9,210 nucleotides of DNA from an uncultured Lachnospiraceae bacterium (GTDB taxonomy: Bacteria; Bacillota; Clostridia; Lachnospirales; Lachnospiraceae): assembly GCA_900544445.1 (NCBI GenBank), contig UQVK01000125.1, forward strand, positions 1 to 9,210. The letters run 5' to 3'. Positions 1 through 6,993 of this stretch are shown in pieces. Both the position numbers and the translations under genes were made by a program. Position 1 is the first letter of the stretch; the number at the start of each line of letters is the position of its first letter. The notes below the pieces were generated by a model. It was not told the DNA's origin, did no database searches, and saw only the letters and a list, made by a program, of their open reading frames with translations.

Positions 1-149
1 CAGCCGCAGCCGTTCCCCCTGCCATCACCGCCATTGCTTCGGCAGCCGCAGTCATTGTCCCGGCTTCTGCAGTCAGTATTCCAGCAGCCTCCCGTCCGGT
101 TTCCTCTTCCGCAGCAGCATAAAAGTAACAGTAAATATAAACAGTTCAT
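1..149 (-). CDS. Cys-rich small protein, C-terminus beyond window
   Basis: Partial minus-strand reading frame. An ATG at 149-147 follows an excellent ribosome binding site (AAAGGAG, complement of 158-164) at 8 nt spacing, and 49 codons are open up to the window edge. The peptide begins MNCLYLLLLLCCCGRGN. It has a short Leu-rich hydrophobic stretch (residues 4-10), a CCCG motif (11-14), then a Gly/Asn/Asp/Arg/Cys-rich tail. Cysteines are at 3, 11, 12, 13, 22, 27, 34, 36 and 48, that is 9 of 49. The start lies 56 nt after the DUF5662 stop with no convincing terminator between, so co-transcription with the GH13 and DUF5662 genes is likely; a weak TATAGT -10-like hexamer (170-175) might add its own start. 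I recognise no named family. Metal-binding peptide, modified-peptide precursor or surface/spore-associated Cys-rich protein are all possible, none shown. The ribosome binding site and composition support a real gene; the function is unknown. Confidence 0.62.
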   Translation of the reverse strand, partial: MNCLYLLLLLCCCGRGNRTGGCWNTDCRSRDNDCGCRSNGGDGRGNGCG

Positions 150-205
150 ATGCTCATCTCCTTTACGATACTATATGTAAAGAAGATGAAAAGGTTCCGG
201 CCGCT

Positions 206-781
206 TCAGCGCTTCTTTCCCAGAAGAGAGATCCTGACATAGCGGAAGGTCCTTTCCTCTCCCTCCTGTGCCAGCATAGTCAGAAGCTTCAGAAGAAGCT
301 CTCTCGTATTTTCATGCATGATGGGCGGCTCCTTTGCTGCCAGAAAATACTCCAGAGGATCAGCGTCCGTATACTGACTGCCGCGGTATACCTTGGAAGC
401 CGCGATCCGGTCCATCAGCATCTCCGCCACATATTTCACCGGCATCTCCACCGGAGCCAGTCCTCCCGGCACATCTCTTGTGCTGTAATCGATCCAGTAT
501 TCATAATGATGCCGGTTTCGTCCCTTATGATGGAGCCAGGCGGAGGAATATCCCTTCTCCTCCCGCTCCGCGTTGTTTGGACTTCTGTTTCCCTGAAAAT
601 ATTTCGCGCCCACCAGAAATTCCGCAGGGCTGTATTTCGACAGATCATGGGTCAGCCCCTGCCGGTAAAGTCCGACGGCGAAGCAGCCCTTCATCACCAG
701 ATATTTATGATACGTAATGGTCCTGAAATGCTTCCAGGCGCCCGTCAGCAGGCGGACGCCGCCTTTTTTGTCATTATTCAC
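206..781 (-). CDS. DUF5662 family protein, possible HD-like metal-binding fold
   Basis: Complete 191-residue soluble protein that I recognise as DUF5662, whose role is unknown. Visible conserved blocks are GLTHDLSKYSPAEF (residues 42-55, with H45-D46), a His-rich block with H84, H85, H91 and H92 followed by YEYW (about 84-96), and MPVKYVAEMLMDRIAASKVY (113-132, with D124). The order His (H25), His-Asp, His cluster, Asp resembles the metal-ligand order of HD-domain phosphohydrolases; this is inference. The start is a GTG at 781-779 that overlaps the end of the upstream GH13 gene by 8 nt. The ATG inside the overlap is out of frame, and the next in-frame ATG (residue 30) would remove conserved sequence, so GTG is preferred. 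The overlap suggests translational coupling. No signal peptide or membrane segment is visible. Confidence 0.85.
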   Translation of the reverse strand: MNNDKKGGVRLLTGAWKHFRTITYHKYLVMKGCFAVGLYRQGLTHDLSKYSPAEFLVGAKYFQGNRSPNNAEREEKGYSSAWLHHKGRNRHHYEYWIDYSTRDVPGGLAPVEMPVKYVAEMLMDRIAASKVYRGSQYTDADPLEYFLAAKEPPIMHENTRELLLKLLTMLAQEGEERTFRYVRISLLGKKR

Positions 782-2876
782 AGTTCTTCGGTCCTGCTTT
801 CTGAATCTCTTCCGGCCTGCTCTCTTCCGGTCCGGCTTCGGAATGCGAGGCTTTTCTCTTTCCTTTTTTCCGTCCGGGTAAACTGCCGGATGATTTGCCG
901 GACAAGCTGCCGGGGAAGTTTCCCTCTCCGTCCGCCTTCTTCTGCGCGGCAGGCGCGCTGCTGATCAGGATCCGGATGGACCGGCCGGGAACACGGGTGC
1001 TCCGCCCTTCTCCGGCAGTCTCCTCCGGCTTTGCGGCCGTCATTTTCTCCGCTTTCTTTTCAGCCCTCTTTCCGTCATCGCTCTTTTCCGGCGCTTCCTC
1101 AAAGGTATCGCAGATTCTGACCCAGCTGCATCCCTCCGGCAGCGCGGGAAGCGCGAAATCATGCTCCTCCCAGTGCATATTATAGGCGATATAGAAGGAT
1201 TCGTCATTTTCCTTCCGGTTTTTCTTCGCATACCTTCCGCAGTACATCACACCTGCGATGCGGTTCTGCCGGTCCGTATTCAGCTTCCAGGCTTCCTCGC
1301 CGTGATAGGACAGATCCGGACAGCCGCAGGAAAGGTAATCCAGCATGGTCAGCTCCTCCGGACAGTGCAGAATCGGATGCTCCCTGCGAAGAGCCACCGC
1401 CCATTTCACGAAGGTAAGAAAATCCCTGTTCTCCTCAGTCAGTCTCCAGTCAAGCCAGTTTACGGCATTGTCCTGACAGTAGGGATTGTTGTTTCCTCCG
1501 TGGCTGAAGCCGAATTCATCTCCACTGACGATCATGGGCGTTCCCTGTGCCGTCAGCAGCAGCAGCATGGCATTCTTCATCTGCCGTTTTCTCAGCCTGA
1601 GGACCGCCTTTCTGCGCGTTTTCCCTTCGAAGCCGCAGTTCCAGCTGAAATTGCTGTCGCTGCCGTCCCGGTTATCCTCCCCGTTCGCTTCATTGTGCTT
1701 TCCGTCATAGGAAACCAGATCCGCCAGACTGAAGCCGGAATAATTGGTCATATAATTTATGACGCCGGCCTGAGAAGGGTTCCTCTTCAGGCAGGAAAGC
1801 ACGGAAGGAAGCATATTTTCATCTCCCTTCAAAAAGCCACGCATGGGATAGAGAAAGCTGTCATTATAGGACGCCAGGTTTTTATAGACTGGCGTTTCAT
1901 TGTTTTCATAGATATCGCCACAGGGCATATCCTCATAAAAAAGCTTGGTATTCCCCAGCATCGGCTCCGTCGCGAGAAGGGCCATAGGCACCCTGACTCC
2001 CAGCAGATGGAAGCCGTCCACATGATATTCCAGCACCCAGTAACGGATCACCTCCAGAATATACGCCTGCTTGACGGACGGAGGAAAATAAAACTGCATG
2101 ATCAGCTCGATTCCCGCCTCATGAAGCGCCTTCACCAGGCTCTTAAACTCCTCTGCCGGATGATCCGAGGCCGCATAGGAATACTTGGGCGCAAAATAAT
2201 AGCCCTCCTTATAACCCCAGTAATTGATTCTGGGCGTCTCCTCCGCCTCCGGATTCTCCATATAACGCCTCTTCGCTTCTTCCATGGTAGGCTCCGGCCG
2301 CTTCTCCCGTTCAAGCTCCACAAATTCGCAGGAGGGCATCAGCTCCACCGCCGTGATTCCCAGCTCCTTCAGATAGGGAATCTTCTCCCGGATTCCATCA
2401 TAGGTTCCCCGGTTCTTCACCCCCGAGCTCACGTGACGCGTAAATCCCCTCACATGCAGAAGATACAGAATGCTGTCTGAAAGGGACGTCATGGGCGGCC
2501 GATCCTCTCCCCAGTCAAAGCTTTCCGAACAGATTCCGCCCTTCAGCGAGGGATCCACGCGCCTGCCCCATTTCTCGTTTCCATAGATGATCGCCGCATA
2601 AGGATCCGTAATGATCTCGTCCCCCGCGTAATAATTATACTTAAAATTGCTGCCCGTCAGGCCTTCCACCTGCAGGCAGTATATATTGCCCACTTTTTTC
2701 CCCATATGAAAGGGAAGACGCACCGGCGTCCCCCGGTCATTCAGATACAGAAGCACTCCGCACTCATCCTTCGTGTGAAGAGCTGCCGCGAAATTCAGCC
2801 TTCCATCGGCAGTTACGGATACGCCCATGGGATATGGTACTCCAGGATAGGTCTTAATCTGCTGTCTTACTGTCAT
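774..2876 (-). CDS. GH13 glycogen-debranching-like protein, predicted catalytically inactive
   Basis: Protein of the GlgX/isoamylase branch of glycoside hydrolase family 13. Numbering starts at an upstream in-frame ATG at 2885 (703 residues). That ATG directly abuts AGGAG (2886-2890), whereas Met4 (ATG at 2876) has 9 nt spacing, so I choose 2876 (700 residues). A CBM48-like N-terminal domain (about 15-100, ending DPYA) precedes a TIM barrel (about 138-505). Hallmarks kept are WGYKEGYYFAP (223-233), KHNEANGEDNRDG (396-408), FSWNCGFEG (413-421) and GNNNPYCQDNAVNWLDW (464-480). The active-site blocks are altered. Region I reads QFYFPP (264-269) instead of DVV(Y/F)NH. Region II reads DGFHLLGV (290-297) instead of DGFRFDLA, losing Arg and the nucleophile Asp. 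Region IV reads TNYSGF (380-385) instead of TAHDGF, losing the stabilising Asp. Only the acid/base Glu seems kept (E318 in KLFYE). Residues 596-626 and 645-703 are Lys/Glu/Ala/Ser-rich low complexity around a last C-domain strand (about 629-642). There is no signal peptide, so it is probably cytosolic. A regulatory or glucan-binding role is inferred. Confidence 0.9.
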   Translation of the reverse strand: MTVRQQIKTYPGVPYPMGVSVTADGRLNFAAALHTKDECGVLLYLNDRGTPVRLPFHMGKKVGNIYCLQVEGLTGSNFKYNYYAGDEIITDPYAAIIYGNEKWGRRVDPSLKGGICSESFDWGEDRPPMTSLSDSILYLLHVRGFTRHVSSGVKNRGTYDGIREKIPYLKELGITAVELMPSCEFVELEREKRPEPTMEEAKRRYMENPEAEETPRINYWGYKEGYYFAPKYSYAASDHPAEEFKSLVKALHEAGIELIMQFYFPPSVKQAYILEVIRYWVLEYHVDGFHLLGVRVPMALLATEPMLGNTKLFYEDMPCGDIYENNETPVYKNLASYNDSFLYPMRGFLKGDENMLPSVLSCLKRNPSQAGVINYMTNYSGFSLADLVSYDGKHNEANGEDNRDGSDSNFSWNCGFEGKTRRKAVLRLRKRQMKNAMLLLLTAQGTPMIVSGDEFGFSHGGNNNPYCQDNAVNWLDWRLTEENRDFLTFVKWAVALRREHPILHCPEELTMLDYLSCGCPDLSYHGEEAWKLNTDRQNRIAGVMYCGRYAKKNRKENDESFYIAYNMHWEEHDFALPALPEGCSWVRICDTFEEAPEKSDDGKRAEKKAEKMTAAKPEETAGEGRSTRVPGRSIRILISSAPAAQKKADGEGNFPGSLSGKSSGSLPGRKKGKRKASHSEAGPEESRPEEIQKAGPKNCE

Positions 2877-2944
2877 GGTTTTCATCTCCTGTTTCTTGTT
2901 TGGGGCGGTACATGTGCAAACCAGTCCAAATCACATTTGCTTTT

Positions 2945-2953
2945 ATTATATCA
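2945..2953 (-). promoter_or_regulatory. Extended -10 promoter of the GH13 gene
   Basis: On the minus strand this reads TGATATAAT, a perfect TATAAT -10 (2945-2950) preceded by the TG of an extended -10. The -35 region (about 2968-2974) is GC-rich and poor, which fits an extended -10 promoter. The predicted transcription start near 2938 gives a leader of about 60 nt. The initial leader contains interleaved short inverted repeats (GCAAA...TTTGC, TGTG...CACA) between about 2920 and 2940, possibly operator-like. Confidence 0.6.
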
Positions 2954-3001
2954 TATAGGAAGAACCGCCGCCAGATTTTTATCGCCAAAGACGTTCCTTT
3001 G

Positions 3002-3010
3002 TGTTATACT
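3002..3010 (+). promoter_or_regulatory. Extended -10 promoter of the DUF1292 gene
   Basis: Reads TGTTATACT, a TATACT -10 (3005-3010) with an extended TG. A 4/6 match to TTGACA (TCGCCA, 2982-2987) lies 17 nt upstream. It is back to back with the GH13 promoter, the two -35 regions being about 10 nt apart. A perfect 8-nt palindrome, CCACGTGG (3013-3020), covers the expected transcription start and could be an operator. The start codon lies about 70 nt downstream. Confidence 0.55.
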
Positions 3011-3085
3011 GTCCACGTGGCAGGAATTCCCGCCGGCAAAATTCAACTGTTTTCATTTAACGAACAGGGAGAAATGGAGGTAAGC

Positions 3086-3430
3086 ATGAGCAGCGATTAC
3101 AGGAAGCCGTCCGGAGAGCCGGAAGAAGAAATGAGCGTAGAGCTGGAACTGGAAGACGGCTCAAAAGTCAACTGCGCCGTCATTACAATTCTTGAAGTGG
3201 AGGGAAAGAACTACATCGTACTCCTTCCGCTGGACGAATCCGGGAACAACGAGGACGGAGAGGTCTGGTTCTACGGCTATTCGGAAAACGAAGAGGATCC
3301 CAATGAGGAACCTGAGCTTCGCTACATTGAAGACGACGCGGAATATGAGATCGTGGCGGACGCCTTTGACGAATATCTGGACAACTGTGAGTTTGACGAG
3401 CTGATTGACCCGGATGAGGAGCAGCTTTAA
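3086..3430 (+). CDS. DUF1292 family acidic protein
   Basis: 114-residue protein with the DUF1292 pattern: VELELEDGSKVNCAVITILE, then a short beta-rich core (YIVLLPLDE, VWFYGYSE) and an acidic C-terminal part (LRYIEDDAEYEIVADAFDEY). By my count 39 of 114 residues are Asp or Glu and only 5 are Lys or Arg, so it is strongly acidic and small enough to act as a binding partner. The family is widespread in Firmicutes and its biochemical role is not established. The start at 3086 is set by GGAGG (3076-3080) at 5 nt spacing; the in-frame ATG at 3074 overlaps that ribosome binding site and is unlikely. It has its own promoter and terminator, so it appears monocistronic. Its TAA (3428-3430) overlaps the TAA of the convergent helicase gene (3427-3429) in a shared TTAA. 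Confidence 0.88.
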   Translation: MSSDYRKPSGEPEEEMSVELELEDGSKVNCAVITILEVEGKNYIVLLPLDESGNNEDGEVWFYGYSENEEDPNEEPELRYIEDDAEYEIVADAFDEYLDNCEFDELIDPDEEQL

Positions 3431-5430
3431 AAGCCGAGGTCACTGAGGAACCGGGAGAGAAATCCCGGTTCCTCTTTTGTTCCCGCCACCCACAGCAGAG
3501 TCAGACGCTTTCTCGCCCGCGTCATGGCCACATAAAACATCCTCCTCTCTTCTTCCACCTGCTCTCCCTTCATGCTTTTCTTATGGGGAATTGTCCCTTC
3601 ATTGCAGTCCGGCAGATAGACGGCATCGTATTCCAGCCCCTTGGAAGCGTGCATGGTCAGCAGGCTGACGCAGCCCTCTCCCGGCTTTTTCGCCGAGGCG
3701 CTCTCCAACTCCTTTTCATAGAAAAGAATGTGTTCCTCCAGCTCCGCCTGTGAGGGAAACTCCCTTACCTGCTTCTGAAACCAGTCCGCTTCCTGACGCA
3801 GTTCCTGAAGTCTGCCGTTTCCCTCCAGAGCGGACTGCCTCAGATATTCGTCATACCCCAGTCCCCGCCGGATATAGTTGACGGCAGCGTATGGATCCAT
3901 CCGCTTCAGGCGGGCCAGATCCATTTCCAGCTTTCTCAGAATTTCCTTCATATAGGGCTTATCCCGGTAAAAGGCTTTCAACCGGTCCAGGTCAACCCGC
4001 TCGGTATCCACCGCAGAGCGGGAAATATAGCGCTTCGGCCGGTTCATGATACGAAAAAAATCCGACCGCCTCTGTCCCGCGAAAACGAAGGACAGGTAGG
4101 CCCGAAGGTCCAGCGCCGTCTGACTGCGATAGGGGCTTTTCAGTTTCTCCTTCATCCAGAAGGGTATGCCTTTTTTTGTCAGCAGCTCTGCCAGCTCCGC
4201 CGCATCCCGGTTCGTCCGGAAGATGACGGCGGTCTTTCCCCGCTCCTCTCCCGCCTCCAGAAGCTCTCCCGCGATTTTTTCATTCTGCGCTTCTCTGTCG
4301 GGAAAACCCAGGAAGCGGACCGCCTCTCCATGGCCAGAAGCTGCTCTGCTCTTCTTTTCAAAGCGGTTTTTGTTTACGGAAATCAGTTTCCCGGCGCAGG
4401 AAAGGATCTCCGGCGTGCTCCGGTAGTTGATGGAAAGCTCCACCCGTCTGGCCTGTGGATAGTCCTTCTGAAAGCCCAGCATAAGCTCCGGCCTCGCGCC
4501 GCGGAAGGCATAGATGGACTGATCGTCGTCCCCCACCACGAACAGGTTGTTTTCCGGCAGGGCGAGCATGCGCAGAACTTCGTACTGCATGGCGTTGATG
4601 TCCTGAAATTCGTCCACCAGAATATATCGGAACTTTTTCTGCCAGGCTGCAAGAATGGAAGGATACTGCAAAAAAAGATTCCTGCATTCCAGCACCATGT
4701 CGTCAAAATCCAGCTTCCGCCGCTCCTTCGCCTCCCTGCTGTAGGCGGAATAGACGGCGAAGAACTGTTCCTTTGACAGCGCGCCGGCCTGCGGCATCTC
4801 CTGCGGACCGTCCGGAAGCACTCCGGGGCAGCCGTCGTTTTTATATCGGCTGATCTGATTCAGCAAAAGCTCCAGCTGATCCTCTTCCATGGAAGGAAGT
4901 CCCTTCTGCCGGAACAGGACGGTCTTTAACAGCTCTCTCTTTTCATGTTCGGATAAAATATTACCGGACTGGTAATGATAGGCACTTTTCAGAATGTGAT
5001 AATAGATGGCGTGGAAGGTTCCGAAGTTCACCGGATAGAACTTCCCTTCCGTCAGGCGGAAGAATCTGCCCTTCATTTCCTCGGCAGCCGCCCTGGTAAA
5101 AGTGATGACCAGAATGGAATCGGGCTGTACCCCGCCCTCCTCAATCAGACAGCGGATGCGCTGCGTGATGGTATACGTCTTTCCGGAGCCTGGGCCTGCG
5201 AGAACAAGCATTGCTCCGTCCCGGTGCGCAATGGCTTCCGCCTGGCCGGGATTGGAGCCTGCTTCCGGCATGGGCCGCCCAGAAATAGGAGGGTGGGCCG
5301 AACCGGAGGCAGTAGGGCGGGACGGGACGGAAGCGGGAGGGCGGACCGAACCGGAAGCGGGAGACCCGGCCGCCGGCACAGATTTCTGCGCCGGCGCGCC
5401 GCTCGGCTCCCGTTTCAGGAAATCATCCAT
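3427..5430 (-). CDS. UvrD/PcrA-like superfamily 1A DNA helicase, short form
   Basis: ATP-dependent 3'-5' DNA helicase of the UvrD/Rep/PcrA group, 667 residues, acting in repair or replication-fork maintenance. Motifs in order: Q motif SNPGQAEAI (59-67), Walker A AGPGSGKT (78-85), Ia [12 protein letters not shown] (108-119), II LVDEFQD (271-277), [18 protein letters not shown] (298-312), IV NYRS (335-338), [13 protein letters not shown] (591-602) and [20 protein letters not shown] (626-643). All core ATPase residues are present, so it should be active. It ends only about 27 residues after motif VI and so lacks the C-terminal extension with the RNA-polymerase-binding module of typical PcrA (usually over 700 residues). 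The N-terminus (about 8-57) is Pro/Ser/Ala-rich and probably disordered. The ATG at 5430 overlaps the gltX stop by 8 nt, suggesting translational coupling. It is better called a UvrD-like paralogue than PcrA itself. Confidence 0.95.
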   Translation of the reverse strand: MDDFLKREPSGAPAQKSVPAAGSPASGSVRPPASVPSRPTASGSAHPPISGRPMPEAGSNPGQAEAIAHRDGAMLVLAGPGSGKTYTITQRIRCLIEEGGVQPDSILVITFTRAAAEEMKGRFFRLTEGKFYPVNFGTFHAIYYHILKSAYHYQSGNILSEHEKRELLKTVLFRQKGLPSMEEDQLELLLNQISRYKNDGCPGVLPDGPQEMPQAGALSKEQFFAVYSAYSREAKERRKLDFDDMVLECRNLFLQYPSILAAWQKKFRYILVDEFQDINAMQYEVLRMLALPENNLFVVGDDDQSIYAFRGARPELMLGFQKDYPQARRVELSINYRSTPEILSCAGKLISVNKNRFEKKSRAASGHGEAVRFLGFPDREAQNEKIAGELLEAGEERGKTAVIFRTNRDAAELAELLTKKGIPFWMKEKLKSPYRSQTALDLRAYLSFVFAGQRRSDFFRIMNRPKRYISRSAVDTERVDLDRLKAFYRDKPYMKEILRKLEMDLARLKRMDPYAAVNYIRRGLGYDEYLRQSALEGNGRLQELRQEADWFQKQVREFPSQAELEEHILFYEKELESASAKKPGEGCVSLLTMHASKGLEYDAVYLPDCNEGTIPHKKSMKGEQVEEERRMFYVAMTRARKRLTLLWVAGTKEEPGFLSRFLSDLGF
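3445..3481 (+). terminator. Rho-independent terminator of the DUF1292 gene
   Basis: Perfect 12-bp stem, GAGGAACCGGGA (3445-3456) and its complement (3463-3474), with a 6-nt loop (GAGAAA), followed by TTTTGTT (3475-3481). It starts 15 nt after the DUF1292 stop. It lies wholly inside the 3' coding end of the convergent helicase gene, where the stem encodes residues near EEPGFLS. On the minus strand no T-tract follows the stem, so it should act mainly on plus-strand transcripts. Confidence 0.9.
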
Positions 5431-6889
5431 TCAGGCTGCCCTGCAGCATCCGGATTCCGGTACGGATGCGCGCGAGGGACTCTTCCTTTCCGATGATTTC
5501 CATGATTTCCGTGGCTCCGGCAGGGGTCATCTGCCTGCCGGACACGGCGGTGCGGATCGGCCACATGACGTAGCCGTTCTTGCATCTTTTTTTCTCCACA
5601 TAGGAAAGAAGCGTCGCATAGAGGGCATCGTTGGAATAATCCTCCTGCTCCTCCAGAATGGGAAGCACCTCTGAAAGCACCTCCAGAGAGCTTTCCTGCG
5701 TGGTCTTCATTTTCTTATGAGCGTACATGGCCGTATCGTATTCGGGCAGCGTCTCGAAGAAGTCCACCATATCCACGATATCGGGGAAAATCTCAATTCT
5801 GGTCTTAACCATCGCCGCGATTTTCTTCAGATCCAGATCTTTATGAATCGCCTGCTTCAGGTAAGGCTCGGCCATCTCATAGAAGCGGTCAAAATCCATG
5901 GCCTTGATGTATTCGCCGTTCATCCATTTCAGCTTGGTGTAATCGAACACCGCCGGGGATTTGGACATGTGATGATAGTCAAACTCCCGGATCAGCTCGT
6001 CCATGGACATGATCTCCTGGTTGTTCTCCGGGCTCCAGCCGAGAAGGGCAACGAAGTTCACGATGGCTTCAGTCAGAAAGCCCTGATCCAGAAGATCCTC
6101 ATAGGAGGAATGGCCGCAGCGCTTGGACAGCTTGTGATGCTCCTCATCCGTGATCAGCGGGCAGTGCACATAAACGGGCACCTCCCAGCCGAAGGCCTCA
6201 TACAGACGGTTATACTTCGGAGAGGAAGAAAGGTATTCATTTCCCCGCACCACATGGGTGATTCCCATGAGATGGTCGTCCACCACGTTAGCAAAATTGT
6301 AGGTGGGGTAGCCGTCGGACTTGATCAGGATCATGTCGTCCAGTTCCGCGTTTTCCACCGTAATGTCTCCGTAAATCTCATCATGGAAGGTGGTGGTTCC
6401 TTCCGTGGGATTGTTCTGACGGATCACGTAGGGCACGCCCGCCGCAAGCTTCGCTTCCACCTCTTCCTTCGACAGATGCAGGCAGTGCTTGTCATACACG
6501 TTGATCTCCTTGCCCGCAACCGTACGGGTGAGGGTGGCAAGGCGCTCCTTATCGCAGAAGCAGTAATAGGCCTCTCCCTTTTCGATCAGCTTTTTGGCAT
6601 ATTCCAGATAGATGCCCTGCTTCTGACGTTCGCTCTGCACATAGGGGCCCACGCCGCCGTCCTTGTCCGGTCCCTCGTCATGGACGAGTCCCGTCTTCTG
6701 AAGGGTTCTGTAGATGATGTCCACGGCTCCCTCCACATATCTTTCCTGGTCCGTATCCTCAATGCGCAGGATGAAATCGCCGCCTTCATGCTTGGCGATC
6801 AGATACGCATACAGCGCGGTACGCAGATTTCCCACATGCATTCTGCCCGTGGGACTGGGTGCAAAACGTGTTCTTATTTTCATTCTCAT
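5423..6889 (-). CDS. gltX: Glutamyl-tRNA synthetase
   Basis: Class I aminoacyl-tRNA synthetase that charges tRNA(Glu) with glutamate, in the cytosol; 488 residues, normal for bacterial GluRS. The N-terminal Rossmann catalytic domain opens with [20 protein letters not shown] (8-27), where HVGN (18-21) is the HIGH motif, followed by [10 protein letters not shown] (41-50). A CFC (110-112) plus CLH (136-138) set fits the Cys-x-Cys...Cys-x-His zinc site of zinc-type GluRS. The KMSKS equivalent is KLSKR (253-257), followed by [10 protein letters not shown]. The C-terminal part (about 325-488) is the helical anticodon-binding region. ATG at 6889 has AAGGA 4 nt upstream; Met3 (ATG at 6883) is an equally good start with 10 nt spacing. 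It has its own strong promoter and is followed by the overlapping helicase gene. The leader (about 47 nt) is too short for a T-box. Confidence 0.97.
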   Translation of the reverse strand: MRMKIRTRFAPSPTGRMHVGNLRTALYAYLIAKHEGGDFILRIEDTDQERYVEGAVDIIYRTLQKTGLVHDEGPDKDGGVGPYVQSERQKQGIYLEYAKKLIEKGEAYYCFCDKERLATLTRTVAGKEINVYDKHCLHLSKEEVEAKLAAGVPYVIRQNNPTEGTTTFHDEIYGDITVENAELDDMILIKSDGYPTYNFANVVDDHLMGITHVVRGNEYLSSSPKYNRLYEAFGWEVPVYVHCPLITDEEHHKLSKRCGHSSYEDLLDQGFLTEAIVNFVALLGWSPENNQEIMSMDELIREFDYHHMSKSPAVFDYTKLKWMNGEYIKAMDFDRFYEMAEPYLKQAIHKDLDLKKIAAMVKTRIEIFPDIVDMVDFFETLPEYDTAMYAHKKMKTTQESSLEVLSEVLPILEEQEDYSNDALYATLLSYVEKKRCKNGYVMWPIRTAVSGRQMTPAGATEIMEIIGKEESLARIRTGIRMLQGSLNG

Positions 6890-6903
6890 CGGTTCCTTTC
6901 CGG

Positions 6904-6928
6904 GCCGCCCGGATTCATCCCGGCCGGC
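6904..6928 (-). repeat. GC-rich hairpin in the gltX leader
   Basis: Inverted repeat with 9-nt arms (GCCGGCCGG and CCGGGCGGC on the minus strand, one G-G mismatch) and a 7-nt loop. It lies between the predicted gltX transcription start (about 6936) and the ribosome binding site. No T-tract follows it, so it is not an intrinsic terminator, and it leaves AAAGGA free. It may stabilise the mRNA 5' end; any regulatory role is unproven. Confidence 0.45.
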
Positions 6929-6942
6929 GTCATATATGCATC

Positions 6943-6971
6943 AGTTTAAGCAAATCAGTGCGGTTTGTCAA
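6943..6971 (-). promoter_or_regulatory. Sigma-A promoter of the gltX-helicase operon
   Basis: On the minus strand: consensus -35 TTGACA (6966-6971), a spacer of exactly 17 nt, and -10 TAAACT (6943-6948). It begins 27 nt upstream of the ATG-proximal leader hairpin and within the 104-nt gap between feoB and gltX. No terminator is visible after the feoB stop, so some read-through from feoB cannot be excluded. Confidence 0.85.
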
Positions 6972-6993
6972 TCGGGTTTTCGCTTCCTCTTTC

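Noticed and set aside
314..964. Plus-strand open frames across the DUF5662 region
   Set aside because: Shadows of the DUF5662 gene and the end of the GH13 gene; Arg/Ser/Pro-rich, no ribosome binding site.
1161..2480. Long plus-strand open frame (439 codons) opposite the GH13 gene
   Set aside because: His/Arg/Leu-rich antisense shadow of a well-supported gene; no ribosome binding site and no family resemblance.
2900..3085. Upstream extension of the DUF1292 frame
   Set aside because: It covers both promoters and the ribosome binding site; GGAGG at 3076-3080 points to the ATG at 3086.
6904..6928. Terminator for feoB or T-box for gltX
   Set aside because: The hairpin lacks a following T-tract and lies downstream of the gltX promoter; the leader is far too short for a T-box with specifier loop and antiterminator.
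5717..6949. Plus-strand open frame of 410 codons opposite gltX
   Set aside because: Antisense of a strongly conserved gltX; its composition is that of a complementary-strand shadow, with no recognisable motif.
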